Below are positions 45,642 through 57,470 of a DNA stretch of 64,000 nucleotides, piece by piece. Position 1 is the stretch's first letter; each line of letters begins with the position of its first letter. The stretch covers positions 2,542,001 to 2,606,000 of the forward strand of contig WJXW01000007.1 in assembly GCA_015832175.1 (NCBI GenBank). The letters are read 5' to 3'. The position numbers and the translations under genes were made by a program. Source of the stretch: Paraphaeosphaeria minitans. Lineage: Eukaryota > Ascomycota > Dothideomycetes > Pleosporales > Didymosphaeriaceae. Below the pieces are notes generated by a model that did not search any database, was not told the DNA's origin, and was given only the letters and a program-made list of their open reading frames with translations.

Positions 45642-47766
45642 CTAAACCTCCATCTCCGCCTTCTCCGTCTTCTCGCTCCCATCCACCCCGCTGCTCCCCC
45701 TCGGCGCTGCGGCCATGATCTCCGGATTCGTCTCCTCTAGCACCCGCCTCATCTTAGGATCCAGCTCGTCCGGGTCCGGCACCACCCACTTCGCGCTCTC
45801 CCAGGGCTTCACGCCTAGCAGATACATCTATGTCCGAAGTCAGCTCAGTCGCAAGGAAGAGTGCAAGTACGAGGTAGCTTACCGTGTCGATTTCCTCGAG
45901 CGTGCGACCCTTGCCTTCGATGACGAAGAAGTAGATCACTGTGGCGGTCAGAAGCGTCGCAAACACGGGCAGAGAGGCTTACCGAGACCAGCCAGCACAT
46001 TGCACCCCGCGAAGACGTAGCCGTAGCGGAAGTCTATGGCGCCGGTGATGAAGGGCGTGAAGAAGGCGAGGAGGAAGTTCCACAGCCAGTTGCTAGCTGT
46101 GCTGAGAGCCATTGCCTTGGCGCGGTAGCGGCTGGGGTAGAGTTCGCCGCAGATTGTCCTGCGCACGTGGTTAGCCAGCTCCAGACGCAGTCGCGTGGGG
46201 AAAGGGTTGTTGGATCACCATATCATGGGGCCCCAGGTTGTTGCGAATCCGAAGATGAACAGGCAGGCGAAGACGATCATGGCGATGGATGCGTGGGGCG
46301 TGTTCTCCGGCGTGTCTCGATCGAGCGCAAAGTGGCCCACCGAGGCGAAAATCATGAAGCAGATGAACATCCACATGGAGCCTGCGATGAGAGATTTGCG
46401 ACGGCCGTAGTGCTCGACGATGTAAAGGCCGTAGAAGGTCACCCCGAAGTTTATTCCGTTCTACAAAGTTAGAGGACTGATGAGCAAAATCATACACATG
46501 TAGGAAGCACTTACCAGGATCATCTGCGTTACAAACGAGTTGTTTATTCCAGTACCGCGGAAGATGACGGTGCCATAATAGAAGAAGTAGTTGGCACTGA
46601 TAAGTATCAGCATATGCCTTCTTGATAGACATCCGAGGGCCAAACAGGTGTTAACCTACCCTGTGAGTTGCTGAAACATCTGCAGTCCCATTCCGATAGC
46701 CAGTCGGTAGGCCATCTTTGGTGCTTTCCACATCTTGAACCACTCTTGAATTGCACTTCCTTTGTTCGTCTCTTCTGCGAGCTTCATTCGGATCTCTTCC
46801 AGCTCCATGTGGATGGCATAATGGTTCTCTCCCACTCCATACACTCTGCACATCGCCTGCTTCGCCTCCTCTTCTTTGCCTTGTCTGAACAGAAAACGTG
46901 GCGTCTCGGAAAAGAAAAGGATGCCGCCAACAAGGATCGCGGGGAAGACGAAGGAGAGGCCCAAGGTGATCTGCCACGAGGCCGCTTTGCCGGACTGATG
47001 TCTTTCTGCGGCGTAATTGAACACAGCGGCAAGGAAGATGCCAAATGTAATCATGAGCTGATACGTGCTAATGAGGGCGCCTCGGACGTGGGGAGGAGCC
47101 GTCTCGGCTTGATACATTGGCACGAGAAGACTCAGTGCGCCAACGCCAAAGCCAGCTACGAAACGACCTAGCATTATCTATAGGCAGCATGTGAGCGATA
47201 CTGGAAGCTGAAAAGATAATTGTGGCGACGACATCGAGCCCAAAACGTACCTGGTACCACTTATCGGTTGCGCTGACCTGCACGATGATGCCCACAGAAA
47301 AGACGAGGCACCAAAAGATGATACTCAGCTTTCTTCCAATCCAGTCCGCAATTGGGGCGCCAACAAGGGCACCAAAAAGTGTGCCAATGGATAGCAAGCC
47401 GACGATAAGGCCGGATCGTACATTAGAGAAGTAGTACTCGGGTGTGTCGCCATTCGTATGTCGCTGACCAAACCGTTGCAAGAAATCCGGCATGGCGAGG
47501 AAGCCGGAGATCTGTCCAGTGTCGTAGCCGAACACAAAGCCACCTGAAAAAAGGCCGTCAGCATGGCTTTTCTCCAAACATTTCTCTTCCACATGAGAAG
47601 ATAGAGCATGCTAACCCATTGAAACCAGAATGCCCATGGAGAACCCCACCATCGTCAAGCGAGGCAGTGGACTAGTATCATATCCCTCATGCTGGCCGAC
47701 CCATCGAGAGCTTTGCTCAACAGAATTGCGACGTCTCCAGTTGTTGATGGGATTGGAGAGCTTCAT
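45642..47766 (-). CDS. MFS hexose/monosaccharide transporter
   Basis: Eight exons: 47766-47616, 47543-47251, 47177-46660, 46596-46515, 46460-46219, 46158-45983, 45938-45883 and 45827-45642, 567 aa with every junction in frame. Twelve spans with sugar-porter signatures: [14 protein letters not shown] in TM1, DWIGRK after TM2, [21 protein letters not shown], the central PETPR-like [30 protein letters not shown] in TM7, EHYGRRK, and [20 protein letters not shown] in TM10. The tail has [16 protein letters not shown]. This is the fungal high-affinity glucose/hexose transporter group. The substrate is inferred from family, not shown. Acts in the plasma membrane. Confidence 0.93.
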
Positions 47767-49045
47767 CCTGTCCTGTGCTACCTCTTCTCGTGTTTCGCGA
47801 AAGCGTACTGAACCAGTTTTGCGGGCGATGCATACTTATACACGCGCCGGCAGGCCGGAATGAAGCTCCCCGTTCGTTACCCCAGAAGATGCTAGAGACA
47901 TCGGCCACGAGGTCAGCAAAAATTAATAATAAACACTGGGGACTTCATTGTTCGGGAGCCGTCGGGACCTGGTGGCACGGATGACGCGGCTACAAATGAT
48001 CATCTACATCGGTGAGACTTCAGAGCAGTTGATACGCTCGGCCGAAATGGCAAAGGTCAACTTTTGCAGAGTGGTCTTTTAGTTATGTCGAAAGAGCAGA
48101 TATGATTTTCGCACTGTATTCAATGGACCCTTGCCAAATTGATGGAGGAGCGCATGAGGCGCAAAGTCAAGCCAACATGAAGCTTTGACCAAAGCTTGCT
48201 TCAGCTCCGAGTTGACGTCATCCGTCAGATACGCCGATAAATTCAGGAACTTCAGGTTCGAACGGAGGCCGAGTTCCAACATATGGCATCATAGCGTACT
48301 CTACTGCGGAAGATTCATCATGGGTAATATGCCGGCCGCTTCCGGCGCGGACCACAACCCCAAAAGGGTATGGTACGGTAGCCGACATTGTGGGCGATGC
48401 AAACAGTCAAGATCGTGAACTTGGACGTTCTTTTGTTTTCGGGAAAGGAGTTCATTGACTCCGGAGCGGTTCATAGCGTGTCAATTGATGATGAGGTGGC
48501 ACGGGATCAGTGTTCTGGGTCGTGGTGAGGTTGGCTGGCATTGTCAGAAGTGCTATCTGACTTTTAGAGCCGATGGAACTTACAAATAATCCCTATAGAC
48601 TACCATCATGCAAACATCGAAATGGGGCAGTGGAGTTCTCCTCCGCTGGAAGGCGAGATTTGTCAGCTCTGCGTTTGCTTCTCGTAAGCATTGTTGTCTT
48701 CGGCGCAACTACACCACACTCGGATTCGAGGATTTAAGGAATGGTCCGTGTGCAGATCGATATGTTACATTGAAGACTAGACACGGAGAGCAAGACTGGA
48801 GAAGTAGATGAGGGGGGATGTCATCCCCGCTACTGCTCCAAACTCAACTAGGAGAAGATTATTCTTCACCACGGTTGAGCAGGAAAGTACATCTCCTGGA
48901 ATTTTTGAACGTACTGTGTTTTTGTGTGAAAATGCCCGTGTTCTCTCGACACTCGCTAGCTTTTCTTACAGTAGATGCAACCACTTTCAAGTGTATCTCT
49001 ACCTCCAAGGGTATCGCCGTCTTGACCACTGCAAAGTCACACATC
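47767..49045. other. Intergenic, 1.3 kb
   Basis: Promoter of the hexose transporter on the left; 3' flank of the eIF2B-gamma gene on the right. Two short frames (48079-48282, 48608-48811) have no support. No gene. Confidence 0.45.
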
Positions 49046-50821
49046 TCATCCCAGAGCAATCCCGTCTTCTTCATCCGCCTCGTCGTCCCCGAAACTACCA
49101 AAGTCTCCGTCGCCTGCTTCAGGGAGCTCGAACCGCATGATCTTCTCTCCCTTACTCTCCGTTCCCCACTCGACCACTTGGCCATCCTGCACCTCGCAGT
49201 CCTTCAGCACTGTGCGGTCATCGCTCTTTCCATCTCCACCCTCAATCTTGCATCTCCTGCCTAGTATGCAATCCGTCAGCTGCACATTCTCGCCAACCTC
49301 GGCGCCATCCATCAGAAGACATCGCAGCAATCGCGCACCCTCTCCAATCTTGCAGTTGGCACCTATGCATGATTCTTTGATGTTGGTCTTCTCGGCGACG
49401 AGGACGTTCTCTGCGAGGAGACTATTCTCGGCTTCTACGCGGCACTTGCGGGGGATCAGGTTCTTGTGGGCAACCTTGTACTGGTGGGAGAAGGGCGAGG
49501 CGGGGTTGCCGTTGGTCTCCTCGAGGGAAGGGATCTTGGCGAGGCGAAGGGAGATCGTTAAGAGTAGATGGGCGGTGTCGATACGTCGGATGAGCGGCGC
49601 ATCTGCGGTTGACGGGTGCACGTATGATAGCATTGGCGGCACGTTGAGTTTCGGCTTCGAGAATGACTGCACACTCTGCGCAATGCTGGAATCGCGCACT
49701 CGCGATGCAAGGGTAGGGGAGGTAACGTGTGCTTGGCTCGGACCGGCGTACGTGGAGCTGAATTTTGCGACGTCGATTTCTTCCTCGATGATCTGCGAGC
49801 CGTGGTCGCTGCCAGGTTCGTCCTCTGGTTGAAGTATTGATCGCAAGCCGAGCTTGTCTCCTAACCCGGTTTGCCAGCCAGACTTCGCCCACCAGCCTAG
49901 CACATCTTCTGCGACACTCTCGAATTTCTCATTCTTCTTGATCATCTCGATGACCCAGTATGGGAAGAAGTAGATATGCGCGTCGCGGTGGGTGGTGAGC
50001 ATCTTTATGCGACCGTGCTTGCGGATGAGCGAATGCCGTATTGGCAACGTCTTGTTCTCTTCTGTGATGTCGTTGAGGGTGTCGGTCGGCGCCGTGTAGA
50101 CTAGGTTCGAGACATTGCGGCGCAACGAGTCGGCTGGCGGGGGTACGATGGGCGTAGGAAGCGGGATAGTGGCGATGAAGTCCGTCTCTTCGCCCTTCTT
50201 GGTGCCCTCGCCTTTGGTCTGATACCAGACACCCAGCCCACCTCTCCTGCCGAGCTTCTCACCACCGAGGCCTGTAGGCATTTTGCCAGTCGAAGTGAGA
50301 CCGCCGGTTGCTGCGCCAAATCCAGCCTCTTCCACCATCCACGCATCGGCCAGCGCGGTGCCGTCCAATTCGCAAACAATATCGCAGGGCAGTACGATGA
50401 AGTCGCTCTTGATGGCATCCTGCACTTCTGGCAGTCGGAAGAGGTGTCCGGTTCCGGTCTCGTGCGTGAGGTCTTTGGGCGCAATGACATCAGGCTTGGG
50501 CGCGGGGAGCGAGGTGAGGTGTGGGTCGCGCGACAGGGCCGCTTCTATGGCTTCCAATGATTCTGGAGGAGTTACGATGGTGATGTCTGTACGTTTGACC
50601 TTCTGTTAGCTTGAGCGCGAGCTGGAGGACGTGTTCTGGCTACCTGTGACTCCCATGCGATAGCACCATTCTAGCGGATACCACACCATGGGCCTGTTGG
50701 CAATGGGCAGCAGCGCTTTCGGTATGTCCTTTGGCGAAGACGTGAACGTGGTCAAGGAAGCACCAGGGCCGCACAATATGACGGCCTGGAAGCCCGGCGA
50801 GGGCAGTGTAGCGTGCGGCAT
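49046..50821 (-). CDS. GCD1: Translation initiation factor eIF2B subunit gamma
   Basis: Two exons, 50821-50644 and 50586-49046, 572 aa. The N-terminal nucleotidyltransferase-like fold is FQAVILCGPG, PKALLPIANRPMVWYPLEW, then DITIVTPP and DFIVLPCDIVCELDG. The C-terminal left-handed beta-helix of hexapeptide repeats is VAEKTNIKESCIGANCKIGE, NVQLTDCILGRRCKIEGG. The acidic end (FGDDEADEEDG) is typical. Gamma and epsilon form the catalytic half of eIF2B, the GDP-GTP exchange factor for eIF2. The glycine-rich nucleotide loop is degenerate (CGPGASLTTF), as expected for gamma. Residues about 280-320 form a Ser-rich insert. Intron 50587-50643 is 57 nt. Divergent from the PEX22-like gene. Confidence 0.93.
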
Positions 50822-51183
50822 GGTGCTGTGCGCCGATGCGAGATGCGGAGGGTTTGCTCCTGGACCCGGGCCACAGCTGATCTTGAAGTAGACAGACGGA
50901 TGGCTCTGTCGCAAAAGTATTTACAGGACGTCGTCGGTGGGCGGTGGGCGGTGGGCAGTGGGCAGTGGGCAATCGCGCCCCGCCAAAGGTCCGTTAGCAT
51001 GTGCATGACTCTTCGCGCGCTCATACTCGCCTAACATGCCAGCCTCCCCAGGTGGGTTGTAGCTCCCCGGCCCAGCCACGCCACGGGCCGCCGAGGGGAC
51101 AACAACAACACGGCCTCTTCTCGCCTGCAGACTCGCTACCCCACACGTTTCTCCACGCTGCGCAGCCTAGATGGTGTGAAAGC
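50822..51183. promoter_or_regulatory. Divergent promoter, eIF2B-gamma / PEX22
   Basis: 362 bp between start codons. Contains a 7-bp tandem array GGTGGGC/AGTGGGC (about five copies, 50937-50971) and CCGCC/GGGGCG-type GC boxes. No clear TATA. Confidence 0.55.
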
Positions 51184-52520
51184 ATGTCCTTCTCCTACGA
51201 CCGCTACGACCGCCGCCAGTCCAGCTCCAGCCGCCGCGGCACCTTCAGCTACTGGGTGCCTCTAGTCTTCACCGTTACCGTCGCCACCGCGGGCCTCGCC
51301 GCCTGGGTCTGGAGCGAGCGCCGCGACGATGAGGAGTCCAACGATGACGACCTGAGCTATGGGGAGGAAGACTTCAGGAAGAAGCCTGAGCCGCGCGACG
51401 GGGCTGCGCGCGAGGATGAGAATGAGAATGAGACCATCTTCTCGCGCGTCCAGGGCGTGATGCGCCGGACGCCCAGCCCACAGCAACTGTTCGATACCGT
51501 GAGCAAGAGGACAGCTGCGGGCTTTGCTGCTGCAGGCGCTGCTGCTGGTGCTGCGCTGGCGAGCATTCGCGAAGAGGGCAAGGACGACTACCCCGACCAC
51601 AGCAGGTGGTCCGAAGAGGCGACGCTGCGACGGAACGTTGAAGCGCAGAGCGAGCAGAGCAAGACGGCCGTCGACGCCAATGCGAAGAGCTTTGCTGCCT
51701 CGGTGCGAGGCGGTCCCTCGAGCGGCGGCAGGAGGAAAACAGTCGCAATTGTCGTGTCTGCTGAATCGCTCGTGGACGACATCCACGAGGAACACAGCTC
51801 ATATCGCTCTGAGAACGCCGTAGGTAACAAAAGATATCTCTGGAAGGCTGAGTTGACATGACATAGACCATCCTGTCCCACTTTCACGACACCGACTTCA
51901 GCCGCACCAGGCTCTTCGTCCTCGTCTACACCCCGTCTCTCCGCTCTCGACCAAACTCGCCAACCCGCGCCGCGTCTCTTGGCTCCTCTTACGATGCCAT
52001 CTCCAACCCAGCCCGAACCCCAGGCGAAGGCGGCCCTGAAGGTCTCTCCGCTGTGGAGCCCCACCCTGAGGAATCCTACACCCCTACCCTCTTGGCCCGC
52101 AGCTCTGATGACCACCTCTGGAACACGCTCCGCTCCCAAGCCCTGCGTCTCGTCGAGAACCCCGCCATGGTCATGCCCTTCACAACTCCCTCCGGTCACG
52201 TGCACATGCTCCGTCATATCGCTCCCGATCTCGTCTACGTCGTCGACGCATTAAGCGGTCCCAATGGTAAGAACATCTCAGACATCACGCGATGGGTTGG
52301 TCAGACAATTGTTGTCGTCGGCAGCGACGGCACTGGTCTCGGCGGCCTTGTCGACACGGACGACGAGAGCCTTACTGGCAAGGGCAAGTCTGAGCATTCC
52401 GGTCACGGAAACCGGTGGTGGGAGAGCACTGAAATAGTCGGACTCGGCAAGGGCGTTGAAGTTGTCGATGTGTCGAGGCTCACGGAGGACTACGAAAGGA
52501 GGGTTGGAGGAAGGGAGTAA
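51184..52520 (+). CDS. PEX22: Peroxin PEX22-like protein
   Basis: Two exons, 51184-51819 and 51867-52520, 429 aa. The N-terminus MSFSYDRYDRRQSSSSRR is followed by one transmembrane span (YWVPLVFTVTVATAGLAAWVW), an acidic stretch (DDEESNDDDLSYGEED), an Ala-rich helix, then a Rossmann-like cytosolic domain beginning KTVAIVVSAES and continuing after the intron with TILSHFHDTDFSRTRLFVLVY, VMPFTTPSGHVHMLRHIAPD, and DITRWVGQTIVVVG. PEX22 anchors the ubiquitin-conjugating enzyme PEX4 at the peroxisome for receptor recycling (family knowledge). Assignment rests on architecture and overall resemblance to filamentous-fungal PEX22, which is poorly conserved. Confidence 0.75.
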
Positions 52521-52957
52521 ATAGTGCTCTTGTCGTTTGTTGGTTTTGAGGAATGGTGTTTACTTGATAACCCGATCACTTAGTTTGAGTTTGTTAGTGT
52601 GAATTTGTTATTACGTTCCGTCTATTGACATGTATGTAACGAAATATTATTTCCCGCTACGGATGTTTCTCTGTGTAAAGCCACGTTCAGGTCCAGGCGA
52701 GCGCCTACGCATGTACGGAACTAATACGCTATTCCCAATCTATTCCCGGAACGCGAACAATCGCTGTCGAGCTGTACCTAGTCTACTTAAACGCGCTTGG
52801 GCCCGAAGCGAATGCTTGCTTTCATAACCACATCCCCACTGATTCAAAGTTGGAGTAAAGCCGAGAAATCGCTCTTGTTGCACCTTAAATCGCTTGGATC
52901 CTCTGCCTAATTGTACCTGCACAACACACTACGATCTTTCGGACTTCTGCCTAGACA
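52521..52957. other. Intergenic
   Basis: 3' flank of PEX22 and promoter of the NYN-LOTUS gene. Nothing distinctive. Confidence 0.45.
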
Positions 52958-53823
52958 ATGTCCACTAATTCGAACTTGGCCTTGCTGATCGACGGGGACA
53001 ATGTCTCTCCAAAGATTATCGTTGGCCTGATGGCAGAGATCGCGAATATTGGGACAGCCAGCGTGCGACGCATCTACGGAGACTGGACAAGCCCTAATCT
53101 GAAAGGCTGGAAAGAATGCCTGCTGAATCACTCCATTACACCTATGCAACAGTTCGCGTATACCACGGGAAAAAATGCAACGGACGGCGCTATGATCATT
53201 GACGCAATGGACCTTCTCTACACTGGCCGATTCTCCAGTTTCTGTAAGTAAGCCCCCAAGTACAAAGTGTATGACCTGGGACACACCTAAGTTCTCAGTC
53301 CATCGTGTCTGAACTGACGCTGACTATCACAGGCATCGTGTCGAGCGACAGTGACTTCACGCGCCTTGCAGCGCGCATCCGCGAACAGGGCGTGACAGTA
53401 TATGGCTTTGGAGAGCGCAAGACCAACAACGCCTTCATCAATGCTTGCGACAAGTTCACGTACTTTGATGTCCTGAACTGCCCTCCGGATGAGCCATCAT
53501 ACAATGCACCACAAGCCTCCCGGTCTCTACCCGTTATTGTACAGACGACATCCCCAGCCAAGCGCCCGCTCGATGAATCCGGCCACACGCGCCTCATCAT
53601 GGCGATCAAGAACGTGAGTGACAGTGACAACTGGGCCAACCTGGCAGATGTTGGCAACTATCTCAAGAAACTGTCTCCCGATTTCGATGCACGTAATTAC
53701 GGGTATGAGAAGCTCAGGGAACTCGTCGAAGCGTCGGGGATTGCGGATGTCAAGCGGAGGGACATGGGTAGCAAACCTCCGGTGTTCATGGTCCATCTCA
53801 GGGAGTCTGCCTTGAGGCAATGA
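52958..53823 (+). CDS. NYN-domain / LOTUS (OST-HTH) RNA-binding nuclease-like protein
   Basis: Two exons, 52958-53243 and 53333-53823, 258 aa. The NYN (PIN-fold, LabA/limkain type) domain fills residues 1-150 and keeps the acidic metal ligands: LALLIDGDNVSPKI, GKNATDGAMIIDAMDLLY and IVSSDSDFTRLAARIREQG. Residues about 185-258 are a winged-helix LOTUS/OST-HTH domain (RLIMAIKNVSDSDNWANLAD, YGYEKLRELVEASG, PVFMVHLR). The NYN-LOTUS order and wording are very close to a widespread bacterial family; some fungi carry it. Family members are proposed RNA nucleases or RNA-binding regulators; the substrate here is unknown. The 89-nt intron (53244-53332, GTAAGT) shows it is adapted to a fungal gene structure. 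Confidence 0.9.
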
Positions 53824-54217
53824 GGGAAGAAGGCTTGGTCCAGCACAATGGACGCACTGCGCGTTTGGGAACCAATTAACGGTTAGAATGTGCAGTGGAA
53901 GGTTTATTTTGACTCATAAAGTCCCTAGCATGTAATCGCATTACTTTTGTTTCTCTGTGTTCTCTCCTGCTTGCTTTAGTGATCCTCTTTCTCCTCGTCA
54001 CACCACAGTTAGAAACAGTTTGGTCTGCGCTAAATTGCGTCGAAATGTCTCGAAACTACGGAAGAACATCAGATTACAATGTGTATCTTCGCAGAGTCTT
54101 CTAGGATCATCAGCCTTGCAATTTCCCAGCTGGTCAAATACTTAGTGTTACCATTCCTTTACACTGAGCTAGCACTCGGGAAACGCACCCCAACAGAAAA
54201 GCAACTGACTGACAGCG
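53824..54217. other. Intergenic
   Basis: No supported gene; a 64-codon frame at 54079-54273 overlaps the next tentative gene in another frame. Confidence 0.4.
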
Positions 54218-54727
54218 ATGAACACGTCGAACCCAACATCCCGCCGTTCGACTATGGAGCATATCGACCGTAAAGCCTGGGAGCGGATCAATCCTCCTAA
54301 GCCATACCAATCACGTTTCGTAGAAAGTTTCCTTCGTGACGATATTCCCGGTCAGTCGGCACCTGTTCTTGCACCGAAATCACAGAACACCAATGCTACC
54401 TTGCAAGTAGAGTCAGGGTCATCAATCCAGGCCAAGCATGAGAAGCATTCGAACTTCTCACAGTCGCTTGCTCACAGCGTCGCACGGATGATCCATGGCG
54501 CGAAGAAGCATCGCTCCAAGTCTGTGCCGGTGCATGACAAGGACGCTTGTAGGGTGGAAGAGTTCCTGGCTTTGGCTAACTATCGGAGCAAGAATGACTC
54601 AAGTGTCTCATTGCCAGCTAGGAATTTCCCTAAGCAGTGGCCCTCGGTTGGATCCTCGCGGAACGCGAGTCTGGTGAGTAGGCTTAAGAATCTGATTTCG
54701 AGCCATTGTGTACCTAGCATATGCTGA
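54218..54727 (+). CDS. Small hypothetical protein (tentative)
   Basis: Open frame of 169 aa from ATG at 54218. Polar and basic, with an aromatic N-terminal motif (RKAWERINPPKPYQSRFVESFL), Ser/Asn-rich middle and a basic KKHRSKSVPVHDKDACRVEEFL segment. No signal peptide, membrane span or known domain. Length and reasonable composition argue for a gene, absence of homology and lack of splice or neighbour support argue against. Confidence 0.42.
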   Translation: MNTSNPTSRRSTMEHIDRKAWERINPPKPYQSRFVESFLRDDIPGQSAPVLAPKSQNTNATLQVESGSSIQAKHEKHSNFSQSLAHSVARMIHGAKKHRSKSVPVHDKDACRVEEFLALANYRSKNDSSVSLPARNFPKQWPSVGSSRNASLVSRLKNLISSHCVPSIC

Positions 54728-55598
54728 TAAGATAGTCTCGGATGCGAGGTGATCAAGATCTCGGTCATCAACCAGATCTTTTCTCCAAAAGCTCGGCAGC
54801 CTACCGTCATAGTCCCAAATTATGGAAACTTCCGACGTGTCTGTGTAAACATGGCCCACCAAAGAGAGCAATCGCACTAGTGTCCTTTAGGCTAGCGTCT
54901 CAATGCCCCTTCCCAAACAAACTTCGCAGCTTGCCCTTACCTTCTCCCCTTCCCTCTCGCAGCTCCATCAAACAGCTTTCTTTCGCGTCCGCTCGCAATC
55001 TCTACGCACTCAAACCAAAGGTACGCCCGCCGCGTCACGCCCCAACAAGCCCATGATGCAAAAAATCATCCTTAGTCCGAACCAACCCCGTCTCCCCCCC
55101 ACACTCACCCGCGCTCCGAGTCCAAGCTCTACAGCCAGGCGTGAGACCAGCGGTCCGATGACCATGGCGCAAGCCTAGTCGGCATGTAGCTGCGAGCCTC
55201 GGGTATCTTGGTGGAGGTGCATACGCGTTGCCCGTGTGTACGCATCGGTGTCGCTGAGCCGGCCGATGTAGAGCAGAGGATGTGTGGGGATGGCGATGAT
55301 GCGGTGGTGTTGACGACTGTAATCTTCTCTCTGAGGCGCTCTTATCCCACGGTATTAAACATTGCTTTGCGATACCAGGGTGCTGACGTATCGTTAGATT
55401 TTCATCGGGTTACGCCACTGGCAGAGTCACGACGCGTTCGCTGTCCTTTTACAGATCTCAAAACCTTTTCGAAGGAACCTTTTTATTTGGTTTATCTGTT
55501 TTACCTATAGGCCGTTCCGTCAACCCAATATTACTCCCATGTCCGAAATGCTTGTATATCCTCACTTCCGTCTCACTACATTACCAGCTTCGTCCAGC
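54728..55598. other. Intergenic
   Basis: Convergent 3' side of the HSP20 gene. Overlapping short frames, none supported. Confidence 0.45.
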
Positions 55599-56612
55599 CT
55601 ACTCAATGTCCACCTTGCGCACCTGCACAAAGTCGCTGTCTCCCATCTTCGGCACCTCGACTCTCAACACGCCATCCTCTAGCTTGGCAGTGATGCCGTC
55701 CGCGTCGATCGCGGCAGGGTTGGCCCGTGTGCCCAACCTCACCTTGCGCTCGAAGGGACCGACCTTGCGCTCGTCCATCGCCAGCGTCTTGAGGAAGTCC
55801 TCATCACCAGGACGGTAGATCACACCAGCAATCGAGAGCTCCGACTTCTCATGGTCCCAGTTCACACCAACATCCTCCTTCTTCGCGCCGGGCAGTGACA
55901 CGTGTACGACGAAAGCGGAGGGGGTATCGAAGATGTCAGCCTCGGGGCTGAAGTCGGTGTTTTCATCCTTGGTGTTGGATTCTGGGTCCAGGAAGGAGCT
56001 TGTGAACGCAAAGGGGTTGAAGCCTGGGCCCCAGCCACCGCGGCCCCAGGGGCCCCAGCCACCTCCTCGGCCGTGGTGACCGTGACGTCCTGGACCGCCG
56101 TGGGGAGGTCCGTGGTGAGAAGGACCGTGATGAGGACCGGGACCACCAAAGCCTCGGGGTCCTCCGCAGCCATGTTGGCCCCGACGAGACCCACAACGGC
56201 CGTGGCGATGGCGACGGTCTTCACTCTCGGAACCGCTGCCGGATGGACCCTCTCCGTTGCCATTTGCGGCGTCCTCCATGTCTTTGTCACCCTCCTTCTC
56301 GCTCACAACATGATCGTTGTCGTTGTCCTTCTCTTCGCGCTCGTCATGGTGACGGTGGTGAGGTGGCGGGCCACGGTACGGGAACGCCCTACCACCGAAA
56401 CCTCCCCATTCCCAGGGACCAAACGGCGCCGCCGGCGGCGGCGGGTGAGCTCCGCCACGCTCCCCCTCTCCATTCTCATTGTCCTCGTGCTCGTTGCTTC
56501 GGTTTCGATTCCCCTGCGCAAACCAGGGATGGTTGCTGCCATCTTGCTCTAGGCTGGCGACCCAGTCCCAGAAATTCGCCGCAGGGCTGTTCATATATTG
56601 TACCGAAGGCAT
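55599..56612 (-). CDS. Small heat-shock protein HSP20 with Gly/His-rich insert
   Basis: Single exon, 337 aa from ATG at 56612 ([21 protein letters not shown]); the open frame continues upstream but its extra 58 codons look non-coding ([12 protein letters not shown]). The N-terminal region has acidic [19 protein letters not shown] and then a Gly/His/Pro/Trp-rich stretch ([34 protein letters not shown]). The alpha-crystallin domain is at about 235-337: [20 protein letters not shown], the usual extended loop, [20 protein letters not shown] and the A-x3[10 protein letters not shown] end. HSP20 proteins are ATP-independent holdases. The insert makes it about 100 residues longer than typical fungal HSP30. 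Confidence 0.9.
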   Translation of the reverse strand: MPSVQYMNSPAANFWDWVASLEQDGSNHPWFAQGNRNRSNEHEDNENGEGERGGAHPPPPAAPFGPWEWGGFGGRAFPYRGPPPHHRHHDEREEKDNDNDHVVSEKEGDKDMEDAANGNGEGPSGSGSESEDRRHRHGRCGSRRGQHGCGGPRGFGGPGPHHGPSHHGPPHGGPGRHGHHGRGGGWGPWGRGGWGPGFNPFAFTSSFLDPESNTKDENTDFSPEADIFDTPSAFVVHVSLPGAKKEDVGVNWDHEKSELSIAGVIYRPGDEDFLKTLAMDERKVGPFERKVRLGTRANPAAIDADGITAKLEDGVLRVEVPKMGDSDFVQVRKVDIE

Positions 56613-57470
56613 CTCGGAAGCAGATGGGTGTGGTGATAGAAAATCATCACAGCAACATGCACAGCAACTATATACCCACCACCACACTCCCAGGCACCAA
56701 CTCACGTGCGGCGCATACGTACGCCTACCCGTCTCGCCACCGCTACGTAAACGCCCACATGCGCCACCCCCGGCCAGCAACTCCAATCAGGCCTGTTGTA
56801 CGAGAGCTTGAGGAAGATTCGAGAACGAGAAAGAGGGGTATGCATGGCGTGCGGCTTGTACGAAGGGTGCGTCTGGCCCAAGGCAGCCGAGTCTTGCGCG
56901 TCGTGGTGTGTGAGGTAGGAAGTTAGGTAGAGGTCGGGGGTTGCGGTAGGCCGATGACGCCGATGTGGCGGAAGTGTGGCGTTGCAGGCTTTTGATTGGA
57001 TGCCGGAAGATGGACTTCAGAGGAAGTGCACTCGGAGATCTCGTTGGATGTCGTCTCGGTGGTTTGCGCGGAGGTTGTGCGGCGCAGGCAATGGTGAATC
57101 TTGTTTGTGAGTCACTTTGAGCTTCATGGAAAGGATAGGTACGGTAGGTAGGTACGTGTCAGAAACTACGGTAGGCGTTGGTTTCTTCACCAACATGGCA
57201 TGATCACGAACGCGCCGTCGCAGCAGATGTTTCAATGTGCAAGTTTTCGTACCTACCTATCCAAATTATCGAGTGGCTCAGGATATCAAGACCCATCAAT
57301 ATACCCGACTTGGGCGTCCTTTAAATCCAAACCCAACACCAGCATGAGACCCTTTCTCGTCCTTGATTTATCTGCCGCCGTTAGGTATCGTTGATGCTCA
57401 AGTCAGTTTGACCATGTCCAAGCATCTGAATGACCAAACTCTTGCCACGCCAACCATTCACCGAAACACC
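56613..57470. other. Intergenic, promoter of HSP20 gene
   Basis: Upstream of a heat-shock gene. TACGGTAGGTAGGTACGTG motif at about 57140-57157. I could not identify a clean nGAAn heat-shock element array by eye. No gene. Confidence 0.4.
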
